From contig NZ_CP061378.1 of the NCBI RefSeq assembly GCF_015624485.1, positions 2,356,001 to 2,420,000 on the forward strand: a DNA stretch of 64,000 bases, given 5' to 3'. Positions within the stretch are counted from its first letter, which is position 1; each line of letters opens with the position of its first letter. The notes beneath the pieces are model-generated. The model was not told the origin of the DNA. It worked only from the letters and a program-made list of their open reading frames with translations, and searched no databases. Origin of the DNA: Bradyrhizobium genosp. L. GTDB taxonomy: Bacteria > Pseudomonadota > Alphaproteobacteria > Rhizobiales > Xanthobacteraceae. Positions 8,174 to 16,078 of the stretch are shown here, piece by piece. The translations under genes and the position numbers were made by a program.

Positions 8174-9457
8174 ATGACCCTTCCCGCCACCCTTGCCGCA
8201 ACACAAGTCGACGTCGAACGCGCGGCCGAGCTGCGGCGCGTGAAGTGGCTGGCGACCGGCGTGCTGGCGGCAACCCTCATCATCTTCATCGCCGCGAAGG
8301 CGCTGTTGCCGGTGCATCCCGTGTTCGGCTTCATCGCGGCGTTTGCGGAGGCCGCGACCATCGGCGGGCTCGCCGACTGGTACGCCGTCGTCGCCCTGTT
8401 CAAGCGACCGCTGGGGCTGCCGATCCCGCACACCGCGATCATCCAGAGCAATCAGCAACGCATCGCCGAGAAGCTCGGCGAATTCATCGAAAACAATTTC
8501 CTGGAATCCGGTCCGGTCGAAGCCAAGCTGCGCGAGATCGATTTCGGCTCCTTCATCGCCGACTGGCTGCGCGACCGCAAGCGGGCCGAGGACCTCGCAC
8601 GCTTCGTGCTGCGGATGCTGCCCGAGGCGCTGTCGGCGACCGAGAGTTCCGGCCTGATGCAGTTCATCAGCCGCCGCGTCACGACGCAGATCCTCGCGGT
8701 CGATGTCGCGCCGCTTGCCGCCGGCGCGCTGCGCGGCTTCGTGCAGGAGGGCAGGCATGGCGGCCTGCTCGACGACCTCCTGCGCGTGCTGCACCAGACC
8801 TTGACGCAGAAGGAGACCATGGCGGTCATCCGCGACAAGGTCCGCGCCGAGATGCCGACGCTCTTGCGGCTTTACCGCGCCGACAAGTTCGTGGTGAACC
8901 GGATCATCGCATCGGCCACGAAGTTTTTCGAGGAGGTGCGCAACGATCCCGCGCATCCGTTCCGCGGCGAGTTCGACCGCATGCTGCTGTCCTTTGTCGA
9001 CCGGCTCGGCGGCGACAAGGCATTTGCCGACCGCATCGACGGCCTCAAGCGCGACCTGATGGCCCGGCCCGAGCTCGCCAATCTCGGGCGCACGATCTGG
9101 GCCAACGTCAAGGATTTCCTCGAACGCAGCGCCTCGGGCGAATCGCAGGTGCTGCAGCATCAGCTCGGGCGGATGTTCACCGAAGCCGGCGATGCGCTGG
9201 CCGGCGACGCCGAGCTGCGCGGCGAGATCAACCAGGGGCTCGTCGCCATCCTGCGCAGCGTCGTGGCCGAGCAGAAAAGCGGCGTCTCGACCTTCATCGC
9301 CGACCAGATGAAGAGCTGGGACATGGAGCAGTTGATCGCGCTGATCGAGGTCAATGTCGGCAAGGACCTGCAATACATCCGCTTCAACGGCTCGCTGATC
9401 GGCGGCCTTGCAGGATTGGCGCTTTACACGCTGGAATATGCGCTCCGGCTGCTGTGA
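8174..9457 (+). CDS. DUF445 family membrane protein
   Basis: 427 residues from ATG 8174. A start 14 codons upstream would lie against the repeat and adds unconserved residues. The DUF445 hallmark is present near the N terminus: a hydrophobic helix (about 28-45), then FGFIAAFAEAATIGGLADWYAVVALFKRPLGLPIPHTAIIQSNQQRIAEKLGEFIENNFL. A long helical middle follows and a second hydrophobic segment closes the protein (IGGLAGLALYTLEYALRLL). This fits an inner-membrane protein with a large soluble helical part between two anchors. Function is unknown across the family (YjiN, YheB). Monocistronic by its surroundings; nothing is seen in the 207 bp after it. Confidence 0.9.
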   Translation: MTLPATLAATQVDVERAAELRRVKWLATGVLAATLIIFIAAKALLPVHPVFGFIAAFAEAATIGGLADWYAVVALFKRPLGLPIPHTAIIQSNQQRIAEKLGEFIENNFLESGPVEAKLREIDFGSFIADWLRDRKRAEDLARFVLRMLPEALSATESSGLMQFISRRVTTQILAVDVAPLAAGALRGFVQEGRHGGLLDDLLRVLHQTLTQKETMAVIRDKVRAEMPTLLRLYRADKFVVNRIIASATKFFEEVRNDPAHPFRGEFDRMLLSFVDRLGGDKAFADRIDGLKRDLMARPELANLGRTIWANVKDFLERSASGESQVLQHQLGRMFTEAGDALAGDAELRGEINQGLVAILRSVVAEQKSGVSTFIADQMKSWDMEQLIALIEVNVGKDLQYIRFNGSLIGGLAGLALYTLEYALRLL

Positions 9458-9664
9458 CCGACAGGGCACGCCGTCACTTTGAGTTGTGCAGTGTGGGATG
9501 GACCGCTTGCACCAAACGGATCAGTTCCCTAGCTTTTACATTGGATGGGCGAATTGCTGCGTTGCGGAACGATTTCGCGGCGTGTGAGTCAATCTTATTG
9601 ACCTAATCCCGTTGTCGCTTCGCTGGCTGCCGGTCGCAGCAATCGCTTTGAAACAGGAGCTGAA

Positions 9665-10435
9665 ATGTCCGTTGCTGCGCAGACGCTACGCCCGCCGTCC
9701 AGGACGCTGATGTTCCTGGAGGGCCGCGCCATTCACGAGCTCGGTGCCTTCCTCGGTGCGCTGCCGCTGCTCAGCCTCGCGCCGCGCGGCGATGGACATC
9801 CGGTGCTGGTGCTGCCCGGGCTGATCGCGTCCGACATGTCGACCCGGCCGCTGCGCGACTTCCTCCGCAGCAAGGGCTACGCCGTGAGCGGCTGGCGTCA
9901 GGGCCGCAACCTCGGGCTTCGCACCGGCGTGCAGGACGGCATGGTCGACCTGCTGCAGGAGATGAACGAAACCAGCGGCCGCAAGGTCTCGCTGATCGGC
10001 TGGAGCCTCGGCGGCCTCTATGCGCGCCAGCTCGCCAAGATGATGCCGGAGCGGGTGCGCCAGGTGATCACGCTGGGCAGCCCGTTTGCCGCCGGCCCGA
10101 AGTCGACCAACGCCTGGCAGGTCTATGAGATGGCGAGCGGCCGTCGCGCCGAAGAAGAGGATTCGCGTTTCGGCGGCGCGCTCGCCAGCGCGCCTCCGGT
10201 GCCGACCACCGCAATCTTCAGCCGCACCGACGGCGTCTGCGCCTGGCAGGGCTGCCGCGAGCAGGTCTCGTCGATGACCGACAGCATCGAGGTCGAGAGC
10301 AGCCATTGCGGCATGGGCCATCATCCCGCCGCGGTCTACGCCGTCGCCGATCGCCTTGCGCAGAAGGAGGGCGCCTGGGCGCCGTTCGATCGCAGCGGCT
10401 GGCGCAGCATGGTCTATCCGGACCCGAACCGCTGA
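9665..10435 (+). CDS. Alpha/beta hydrolase, lipase/esterase-like
   Basis: 256 residues with CAGGAGCTGAA before ATG 9665. Lipase-like architecture: HPVLVLPGLIASDMSTRPLRDFL (oxyanion region), nucleophile Ser114 in LIGWSLGGLYARQLA, ITLGSPF after the next strand, Asp in IFSRTDGVCAW, and a His in SSHCGMGHHP. The IGWSLGG / LGSPF pair resembles triacylglycerol lipases and PGAP1-like esterases. No signal peptide is visible, so it probably acts on intracellular esters. It precedes paaX by a repeat-filled gap of 208 bp and is not obviously part of that operon. Confidence 0.85.
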   Translation: MSVAAQTLRPPSRTLMFLEGRAIHELGAFLGALPLLSLAPRGDGHPVLVLPGLIASDMSTRPLRDFLRSKGYAVSGWRQGRNLGLRTGVQDGMVDLLQEMNETSGRKVSLIGWSLGGLYARQLAKMMPERVRQVITLGSPFAAGPKSTNAWQVYEMASGRRAEEEDSRFGGALASAPPVPTTAIFSRTDGVCAWQGCREQVSSMTDSIEVESSHCGMGHHPAAVYAVADRLAQKEGAWAPFDRSGWRSMVYPDPNR

Positions 10436-10453
10436 ACCTTCGCAAAGTGTCGC

Positions 10454-10594
10454 TTCACCTCGCCCCGCTTGCGGGGAGAGGTCGGATTGCGAAGCAATCC
10501 GGGTGAGGGGGAGTCTCCACGAATTCGTCTCTCACCAGTGCTGCGGAGAGCCCCCCTCATCCCAACCTTCTCCCCGCACGCGGGGAGAAGGGGA
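10454..10594. repeat. Palindromic repeat cluster (family D)
   Basis: Two related arms flank a centre: CTCGCCCCGCTTGCGGGGAG and, near the right end, CTCCCCGCACGCGGGGAG, each itself a hairpin. Between them GGATTGCGAAGCAATCC forms a third. It occupies most of the space between the hydrolase and paaX and contributes a spurious 5' extension to the paaX reading frame. Confidence 0.75.
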
Positions 10595-10643
10595 AGACAA
10601 GCCCGCATTGTCGTTCCCCGACAAAACGCGCTATGCGTGGCGC

Positions 10644-11513
10644 ATGCCGCAGCCGCTTGCCCGCATCATCGACCAATTGAAGCGTGAGCCCTCACGCACG
10701 GGCTCGATCATCATCACCGTGTTCGGCGACGCCATCGTGCCGCGCGGCGGTGCGGTGTGGCTCGGCACGCTGTTGGAATTCTTCCAGTCGCTCGATATCG
10801 ACGGCAACGTGGTGCGCACCGCGATGTCGCGGCTTGCCGCCGACGGCTGGCTCGAGCGCAGCAAGGTTGGCCGCAACAGCTTCTACCGGCTGAACGCCAG
10901 GGGCCGGCAGACCTTCGATACCGCGACGAAACACATCTACGATCCGCCGCCGTCGGACTGGACCGGCCGCTTCGAGCTGCTGCTGATCGGCAGTGCCGAG
11001 GATCGCGACGCCTCGCGCGAGGCCTTGAAGAACGCCGGCTTCGGCAGTCCGCTGCCCGGGGTGTGGGTCGCGCCGTCGGGCGTGCCGATTCCCGACGAGG
11101 CATCGCGCGCGATCCGCCTCGAAGTCTCGGCCGAAGACGACAGCGGACGTCGGCTGCTCAGCGAAAGCTGGCCGCTCGATCGCACGCGGGACGCCTATCT
11201 GAAGTTCATGAAGACGTTCGAGCCGCTGCACGGCTGGATGATGCGCGGCGACAAGCTGACCGACGCCGAGGCCTTCACCGCGCGGATTCTTCTGATCCAT
11301 CACTACCGCCGCGTCGTGCTGCGCGACCCGCTGCTGCCGGCGCCTTTGCTGCCGAGGGATTGGCCGGGCAGGGCGGCGCGAAAGCTCTGCGGCGAGATCT
11401 ATCGGGGAATACTTTCGGCGTCGGAACAATGGCTTGACGACCATGCAACCAATGAGGACGGCCCGCTGCCGAGGCCCAACGGGGCCGTGGCGCGCCGCTT
11501 TGAGGGTGCGTGA
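10644..11513 (+). CDS. paaX: PaaX family transcriptional repressor of phenylacetate catabolism
   Basis: 289 residues from ATG 10644. The open frame reaches back to 10356, but that part translates repeat DNA. The N-terminal winged helix is seen as SIIITVFGDAIVPRGGAVWLGTLL, with recognition region NVVRTAMSRLAADGWLERSKVGRNSFYRL. The PaaX central and C-terminal domains follow, with LIHHYRRVVLRDPLLPAPLLPRDWPG. PaaX represses paa genes and is released by phenylacetyl-CoA. Its position directly upstream of paaA, in the same direction and with 76 bp between, fits local control of the following operon. Confidence 0.93.
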   Translation: MPQPLARIIDQLKREPSRTGSIIITVFGDAIVPRGGAVWLGTLLEFFQSLDIDGNVVRTAMSRLAADGWLERSKVGRNSFYRLNARGRQTFDTATKHIYDPPPSDWTGRFELLLIGSAEDRDASREALKNAGFGSPLPGVWVAPSGVPIPDEASRAIRLEVSAEDDSGRRLLSESWPLDRTRDAYLKFMKTFEPLHGWMMRGDKLTDAEAFTARILLIHHYRRVVLRDPLLPAPLLPRDWPGRAARKLCGEIYRGILSASEQWLDDHATNEDGPLPRPNGAVARRFEGA

Positions 11514-11526
11514 ACATATTACAAAA

Positions 11527-11559
11527 ATAACTTGAAATTCAAAAATAGTGTTATATATT
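11527..11559 (+). promoter_or_regulatory. Promoter and possible PaaX operator before paaA
   Basis: TTGAAA (11532-11537), 16-nt spacer, TATATT (11554-11559) in a very AT-rich stretch that contrasts with the surroundings. Two dyads overlap it: TTGAAATTCAA (11532-11542, palindrome around a central A) and ATAAC-N18-GTTAT (11527-11554). The placement across the -35/-10 is what a repressor site would need. That PaaX binds here is inference. Confidence 0.6.
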
Positions 11560-11589
11560 TCTGCCTAACAACACAGCGGGAGGTCGGCC

Positions 11590-12582
11590 ATGTATACGCA
11601 GGCGCTCAACTCATCCGATGGCGACGATCGCGGCATCGAGGATGCTGCCCGCGCAGCCCAGTTCCAGGCGCGCATCGATGCCGACGAGCGCATCGAGCCG
11701 AACGACTGGATGCCGGCCGCCTACCGCAAGACGCTGACCCGGCAGATCTCCCAGCACGCCCATTCCGAAATCGTCGGCATGCTGCCCGAGGGCAACTGGA
11801 TCACCCGCGCGCCGTCGCTGCGCCGCAAGGCCGCGCTGCTGGCAAAAGTGCAGGACGAATGCGGCCACGGCCTGTATCTGTACGCCGCCGCCGAGACGCT
11901 CGGCACCTCGCGCGAGGAGCTGGTCGACGGCATGCTGTCCGGCAAGGCCAAATATTCCTCGATCTTCAACTATCCGACGCTGACCTGGGCCGACATCGGC
12001 ACCATCGGCTGGCTGGTCGACGGCGCGGCGATCATGAACCAGATCCCGCTGTGCCGCTGCTCCTACGGGCCCTATGCGCGCGCGATGATCCGCGTCTGCA
12101 AGGAAGAATCGTTCCACCAGCGTCAGGGCTTCGAGATCATGGTGACGCTGTGCCGCGGCACCACGGAGCAGAAGGCGATGGCGCAGAATGCGCTCGATCG
12201 CTGGTGGTGGCCGGTGCTGATGATGTTCGGCCCGCCGGACCAGGCGAGCCAGCACAGCGACACCTCCACCAGGTGGAAGATCAAGCGCTTCTCCAATGAC
12301 GAGCTGCGCCAGAAATTCGTCGATGCCACCGTGCCGCAGGCGCAATATCTCGGGCTGACCATTCCCGACCCCGGCATGAAGCAGAACGCCAACGGCAACT
12401 GGGAATACAGCGCGATCGACTGGGACGAGTTCAAGCAGGTGCTGGCCGGCAACGGTCCCTGCAACCGTGATCGCCTTGCCGCGCGCCGCAAGGCCCATGA
12501 CGAGGGCGCCTGGGTGCGCGAGGCCGCTTCCGCCTATGCCGAGAAGCGCAAGAGCCGCCAGCTCGCGCAAGCCGCCGAATAA
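11590..12582 (+). CDS. paaA: Phenylacetyl-CoA 1,2-epoxidase catalytic subunit PaaA
   Basis: 330 residues with GGGAGG upstream of ATG 11590. Catalytic diiron subunit of the PaaABCE multicomponent monooxygenase that epoxidises the ring of phenylacetyl-CoA. Ferritin-like diiron ligands are visible as E-x-x-H motifs in [12 protein letters not shown] and [34 protein letters not shown] and [14 protein letters not shown] are strongly PaaA-like. First structural gene after paaX and start of paaABCDE. Confidence 0.97.
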   Translation: MYTQALNSSDGDDRGIEDAARAAQFQARIDADERIEPNDWMPAAYRKTLTRQISQHAHSEIVGMLPEGNWITRAPSLRRKAALLAKVQDECGHGLYLYAAAETLGTSREELVDGMLSGKAKYSSIFNYPTLTWADIGTIGWLVDGAAIMNQIPLCRCSYGPYARAMIRVCKEESFHQRQGFEIMVTLCRGTTEQKAMAQNALDRWWWPVLMMFGPPDQASQHSDTSTRWKIKRFSNDELRQKFVDATVPQAQYLGLTIPDPGMKQNANGNWEYSAIDWDEFKQVLAGNGPCNRDRLAARRKAHDEGAWVREAASAYAEKRKSRQLAQAAE

Positions 12583-12594
12583 GGGATCTCAGCC

Positions 12595-12882
12595 ATGGCC
12601 ACGCCGAACACCCCGCTCTGGGAAGTCTTCATCCGCAGCCGCAACGGCCTCGCGCACAAGCACGTCGGCTCGCTGCACGCGACCGACGCCACGCTGGCGC
12701 TGCAGGCAGCGCGCGACATCTACACCCGTCGCGGCGAGGGCCTCTCGATCTGGGTGGTGCCGTCGAATGCGATCACCGCCTCCGATCCGTCCGAGAAGGG
12801 CATGATGTTCGAGCCGGCGGAGTCGAAGATCTACCGTCATCCGACGTTTTACGATGTGCCCGACGAAGTCGGGCATATGTGA
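12595..12882 (+). CDS. paaB: Phenylacetyl-CoA epoxidase subunit PaaB
   Basis: 95 residues, the family's usual size. Starts 12 nt after paaA. Typical PaaB segments: LWEVFIRSRNGLAHKHVGSLHA, ALQAARDIYTRRGEGLSIWVVPS and the C-terminal KIYRHPTFYDVPDEVGHM. PaaB is a small non-catalytic subunit that bridges the epoxidase assembly. A palindromic element separates it from paaC, which is unusual inside such a compact operon. Confidence 0.95.
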   Translation: MATPNTPLWEVFIRSRNGLAHKHVGSLHATDATLALQAARDIYTRRGEGLSIWVVPSNAITASDPSEKGMMFEPAESKIYRHPTFYDVPDEVGHM

Positions 12883-12890
12883 CCCCTTGC

Positions 12891-12976
12891 CGTCATTGCG
12901 AGCGTAGCGAAGCAATCCATGCTTCAGCGCACGCGGTACGATGGATTGCTTCGTCGCTTCGCTCCTCGCAATGACG
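12891..12976. repeat. Palindromic repeat family A, copy 1 (between paaB and paaC)
   Basis: Arms CGTCATTGCGAGCGTAGCGA... (from 12891) and ...GCTCCTCGCAATGACG (to 12976) pair over roughly 30 positions, including AAGCAATCCAT/ATGGATTGCTT. Related copies lie at 14298-14383 and 20028-20113. It fills the paaB-paaC gap and would form a large hairpin in the operon mRNA. Confidence 0.9.
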
Positions 12977-12995
12977 AAAACAACGAGCTGATCAA

Positions 12996-13772
12996 ATGGC
13001 CGTCGCCAACATCAAAGTCTCCGAAACGCCGCTGGTGCTCTATGCGCTGCGCCGTGCCGATGATGCGCTGATCCTTGGCCACCGCCTCTCCGAATGGTGC
13101 GGTCACGCGCCGGCGCTGGAGGAGGACATGGCGCTGGCCAATACGGGGCTCGACCTGCTCGGCCAGGCCCGCGAGCTGTACACCTATGCCGCCAAGGTCG
13201 AAGGCAAGGATAATGACGAAGACAAGTTCGCCTATCTGCGCGACGTACGCCAGTATCGCAACCTGCTGCTGCTCGAGCAGCCGAACGGCGACTTCGCCCG
13301 CACCATCGTGCGGCAGTTCTTCTACGCGGCGTTCGCCGACCTCTACTGGCGCGCGATGATGGCGTCATCCGATCCGACGCTGGCCGCGATCGCGGCCAAG
13401 TCGGAGAAGGAGAGCGCCTATCATCTGCGGCATACGTCGGAATGGATCGTTCGTCTCGGCGACGGCACCGAGGAGAGCCATCGCCGCGCGCAGACTGCGA
13501 TTGACGACCTCTGGGCCTATACCGGCGAGATGTTTGCGGTCGACGACAGCGAGCGCGGCCTGATCGACGATCGTATCGTGGTCGACCCGGCCACGTTGCA
13601 GCCGCGCTGGCTGAAAACCGTCACCGGCATCGTCGACGAGGCGACGCTGGCGCTGCCGTCCAGCAACTGGATGCAGCAGGGCGGCCGCAGTGGCCGGCAC
13701 AGCGAGCATCTCGGCCATCTCCTCAGCGAGTTGCAATCGATGCAGCGGACCTTTCCGGGGGCGACATGGTGA
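12996..13772 (+). CDS. paaC: Phenylacetyl-CoA epoxidase structural subunit PaaC
   Basis: 258 residues. Ferritin-like fold related to PaaA but structural. Characteristic stretches: LYALRRADDALILGHRLSEWCGHAPALEEDMALANTGLDLLGQAR, DVRQYRNLLLLEQPNGDFA, ESAYHLRHTSEWIVRLGDGTEESHRR and HSEHLGHLLSELQSMQRTFPGATW at the end. ATG 12996 begins 19 nt after the family A repeat; the ribosome site is modest (ACGAGC). The 3' end overlaps paaD by 7 nt. Confidence 0.96.
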   Translation: MAVANIKVSETPLVLYALRRADDALILGHRLSEWCGHAPALEEDMALANTGLDLLGQARELYTYAAKVEGKDNDEDKFAYLRDVRQYRNLLLLEQPNGDFARTIVRQFFYAAFADLYWRAMMASSDPTLAAIAAKSEKESAYHLRHTSEWIVRLGDGTEESHRRAQTAIDDLWAYTGEMFAVDDSERGLIDDRIVVDPATLQPRWLKTVTGIVDEATLALPSSNWMQQGGRSGRHSEHLGHLLSELQSMQRTFPGATW

Positions 13773-14269
13773 CCGCAGCCCTCAGCGATGCCGACCTTTG
13801 CGCGCGTGCCTGGAGCGCCGCGGCGCAGGTGGTCGATCCGGAAATCCCGGTACTGACCATCGCCGATCTCGGCGTGCTGCGCGATGTGCAAGTCAGCGAC
13901 GGCCATGTCGAGGTCGCGATCACGCCGACCTATTCCGGCTGCCCCGCCATGAACATGATCGCGCTCGAGATCGAGCTGGCGCTGGAGCGCGAGGGCATTC
14001 ACCGGCCGAAGGTCCGCACCGTGCTGTCACCGGCCTGGACCACCGACTGGATGAGCGAGGATGGCCGCCGCAAGCTCAGGGACTACGGTATCGCGCCGCC
14101 GCAGCCCGGCTCGTCGCGCCGCGCGCTGTTCGGTGCGCAGAGCGTGACATGCCCGCAATGCGGCTCTGATGAGACCGAGTTGCTGTCCGAATTCGGCTCG
14201 ACCTCCTGCAAGGCGCTGTGGCGTTGCAGGAGCTGCCGTGAACCCTTCGACTACTTCAAGTGTCATTGA
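13766..14269 (+). CDS. paaD: PaaD, Fe-S/maturation factor of phenylacetyl-CoA epoxidase
   Basis: 167 residues overlapping paaC. The N-terminal MIP18/DUF59 domain shows VVDPEIPVLTIADLGVLRDV and ITPTYSGCPAMNMIALEIE. The C-terminal zinc-ribbon-like segment carries four Cys pairs: CPQCGSDETE, TSCKALWRCRSC and the final FKCH. PaaD is required for assembly of an active epoxidase, probably for its Fe-S part, and is not a subunit of the final enzyme. Full length for the family. Confidence 0.95.
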   Translation: MVTAALSDADLCARAWSAAAQVVDPEIPVLTIADLGVLRDVQVSDGHVEVAITPTYSGCPAMNMIALEIELALEREGIHRPKVRTVLSPAWTTDWMSEDGRRKLRDYGIAPPQPGSSRRALFGAQSVTCPQCGSDETELLSEFGSTSCKALWRCRSCREPFDYFKCH

Positions 14270-14297
14270 CCATGTGCGAATTCCCTGACACACATTC

Positions 14298-14383
14298 CGT
14301 CATTGCGAGGAGCGAAGCGACGAAGCAATCCATCGCTCCGCAAGCGCGGAGGCATGGATTGCTTCGCTTCGCTCGCAATGACG
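14298..14383. repeat. Palindromic repeat family A, copy 2 (between paaD and paaE)
   Basis: Arms CGTCATTGCGAGGAGCGAAG (from 14298) and CTTCGCTCGCAATGACG (to 14383), with inner AAGCAATCCAT/ATGGATTGCTT. Same family as 12891-12976, here in the next junction of the same operon. The paaE ATG lies 13 nt downstream. Confidence 0.9.
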
Positions 14384-14396
14384 GGGGAAAGAGCTG

Positions 14397-15476
14397 ATGT
14401 CCCTCACCCCTCGTTTTCACCGTCTGGCCGTCAACGATCTGCGCCGCGAAGCCACGGACGCAATCTCGATGACCTTTACGATCCCCGACGATCTGCAAGG
14501 CGACTATCGCTTCACGCCCGGCCAATATCTGACGTTGCGCACCACGATGGACGGCGAGGAGATTCGCCGCTCCTATTCGATCTGCTCCGGTCCCGATGAC
14601 GGCGAACTGCGCATCGCCGTGAAGAAGGTCGATGGCGGCGCGTTCTCGAGCTGGGCTGCGGACGAATTGAAGGCCGGCGACGAGCTCGACGTGATGACGC
14701 CGACCGGCCGCTTCGGCATCGCGCACGCCGCCGGTGAGGCGCGCACCTATGTCGGCTTCGCCGCCGGCAGCGGCATCACGCCGATCCTCTCGATCGTCAA
14801 GGGCGTGCTGGCGCGCGAGCCGGACAGCCGCTTCTTCCTGTTCTACGGCAACCGCTCCGCCGAAGGCATGATGTTCCGCGAGGCGATCGAGGAACTGAAG
14901 GATCGCTTCCTGCAACGGTTTTCGGTGTTTCACGTGATCTCCGGCGAGGAGCAGGACATTCCGATCCTCTACGGCCGGCTCGACGGCGACAAGGTACGCG
15001 TGCTGCTGCGCTCGCTGGTGCCGGCCGAGACCGTCGATCACGTCTTCATCTGCGGTCCGGCCGCGATGAGCGAGACGATCGAAGCGACCTGCCGCGAGAT
15101 CGGCATCACGGAGGAGCGCATCCATGTCGAGCGCTTCGTCTCGGAATTCGGCGGCAAGCCGCGGCCCAGGACCGTGGTGCCCGCCGGCGCGCCGCCGAAG
15201 GCGGTGGCCGGGCTGATCATCGACGGCAAGCGCCGCGAGGTGCCGGTAGCCGACGGCGAATCGATCCTCGATGCCGCGCTGCGCGCCGGCATGGACCTGC
15301 CGTTCGCCTGCAAGGGCGGCATGTGCTCGACCTGCCGCGCCAAGCTCGTCGAAGGCGATGCGCCGATGGATCTGAACTATTCGCTGGAGCCGTGGGAGCT
15401 GAAGGCGGGGTTCATCCTCACCTGCCAGGCCAAGCCGTGCTCGGAGAAGGTCGTGGTCGATTACGACCACGTCTAG
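14397..15476 (+). CDS. paaE: Phenylacetyl-CoA epoxidase reductase PaaE
   Basis: 359 residues. NADPH-dependent reductase that passes electrons to the PaaA diiron centre. Order of domains: FAD-binding barrel (about 10-105, with the FAD motif RRSYSICSGPDD), NAD(P)-binding (about 110-240, GFAAGSGITPILSIVK and FICGPAAMSE) and a C-terminal plant-type 2Fe-2S ferredoxin (about 265-359, CKGGMCSTCRAKL plus ILTCQAKP). Preceded by GAAAGAGCTG before ATG 14397. Confidence 0.97.
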   Translation: MSLTPRFHRLAVNDLRREATDAISMTFTIPDDLQGDYRFTPGQYLTLRTTMDGEEIRRSYSICSGPDDGELRIAVKKVDGGAFSSWAADELKAGDELDVMTPTGRFGIAHAAGEARTYVGFAAGSGITPILSIVKGVLAREPDSRFFLFYGNRSAEGMMFREAIEELKDRFLQRFSVFHVISGEEQDIPILYGRLDGDKVRVLLRSLVPAETVDHVFICGPAAMSETIEATCREIGITEERIHVERFVSEFGGKPRPRTVVPAGAPPKAVAGLIIDGKRREVPVADGESILDAALRAGMDLPFACKGGMCSTCRAKLVEGDAPMDLNYSLEPWELKAGFILTCQAKPCSEKVVVDYDHV

Positions 15477-15478
15477 CT

Positions 15479-15558
15479 GTCATTCCGGGATGGTCCGAAG
15501 GACCAGACCCGGAATCTCGGGATTCCGGGTTCGATGCTGCGCATCGTCCCGGAATGAC
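15479..15558. repeat. Palindromic repeat (family B) after paaE
   Basis: GTCATTCCGGGA at the left pairs with TCCCGGAATGAC at the right end, with inner hairpins GGTCCGAAGGACC and CGGAATCTCGGGATTCCG. It starts 3 nt after the paaE stop, separates paaE from paaI, and differs in sequence from family A. Confidence 0.85.
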
Positions 15559-15605
15559 GATACTCAAGAAGCCCGCGCAAAGGGTCCGCTGACAGGGAGT
15601 TCGTT

Positions 15606-16058
15606 GTGAACGTGAAGGCCACGCTATCGCCCGACGAAGTCGCCCGCGCCTGCGCGGACGCGATGTGGAAGGAGGACGACGCCAGCAAGGGCCTCGGCAT
15701 GGAGCTTGTCGAGATCAAACCGGGGCTGGCCGTCATGGCCATGACGGTGCAGCCGCACATGGTCAACGGTCAGCGCATCTGCCATGGCGGTTTCATCTTC
15801 ACGCTGGCCGATTCCGCCTTCGCCTTTGCCTGCAACAGCCACAACGAGCGCGTGGTGGCGGCGCAGGGCAACATCGCCTTCATCCGGCCGGGCAAGCTCG
15901 GCGACCGCCTGGTCGCAACCGCGCGCGAGATCTCGCGCAGCGGCCGCTCGGGGATCTACGACGTGCGCGTGACAGCAGGCGAAACCGTGATCGCCGAATT
16001 CCGCGGCCATTCGCGGGTGATATCGGGCACATGGCTGCCGACCATTGACAACAAGTGA
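15606..16058 (+). CDS. paaI: PaaI, hydroxyphenylacetyl-CoA thioesterase (hotdog fold)
   Basis: 150 residues from GTG 15606, with CAGGGAG upstream. Hotdog thioesterase of the PaaI type: MVNGQRICHGGFIFTLADSAFAFACNSHN (H-G-G with the catalytic Asp in LADSA) and IAFIRPGKLGDRLVATAREIS. PaaI hydrolyses stalled ring-hydroxylated phenylacetyl-CoA products and so relieves CoA trapping. It is next to paaK, overlapping an alternative paaK start. Confidence 0.94.
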   Translation: MNVKATLSPDEVARACADAMWKEDDASKGLGMELVEIKPGLAVMAMTVQPHMVNGQRICHGGFIFTLADSAFAFACNSHNERVVAAQGNIAFIRPGKLGDRLVATAREISRSGRSGIYDVRVTAGETVIAEFRGHSRVISGTWLPTIDNK

Positions 16059-16078
16059 TAACGATTGCGGGGGATGTG

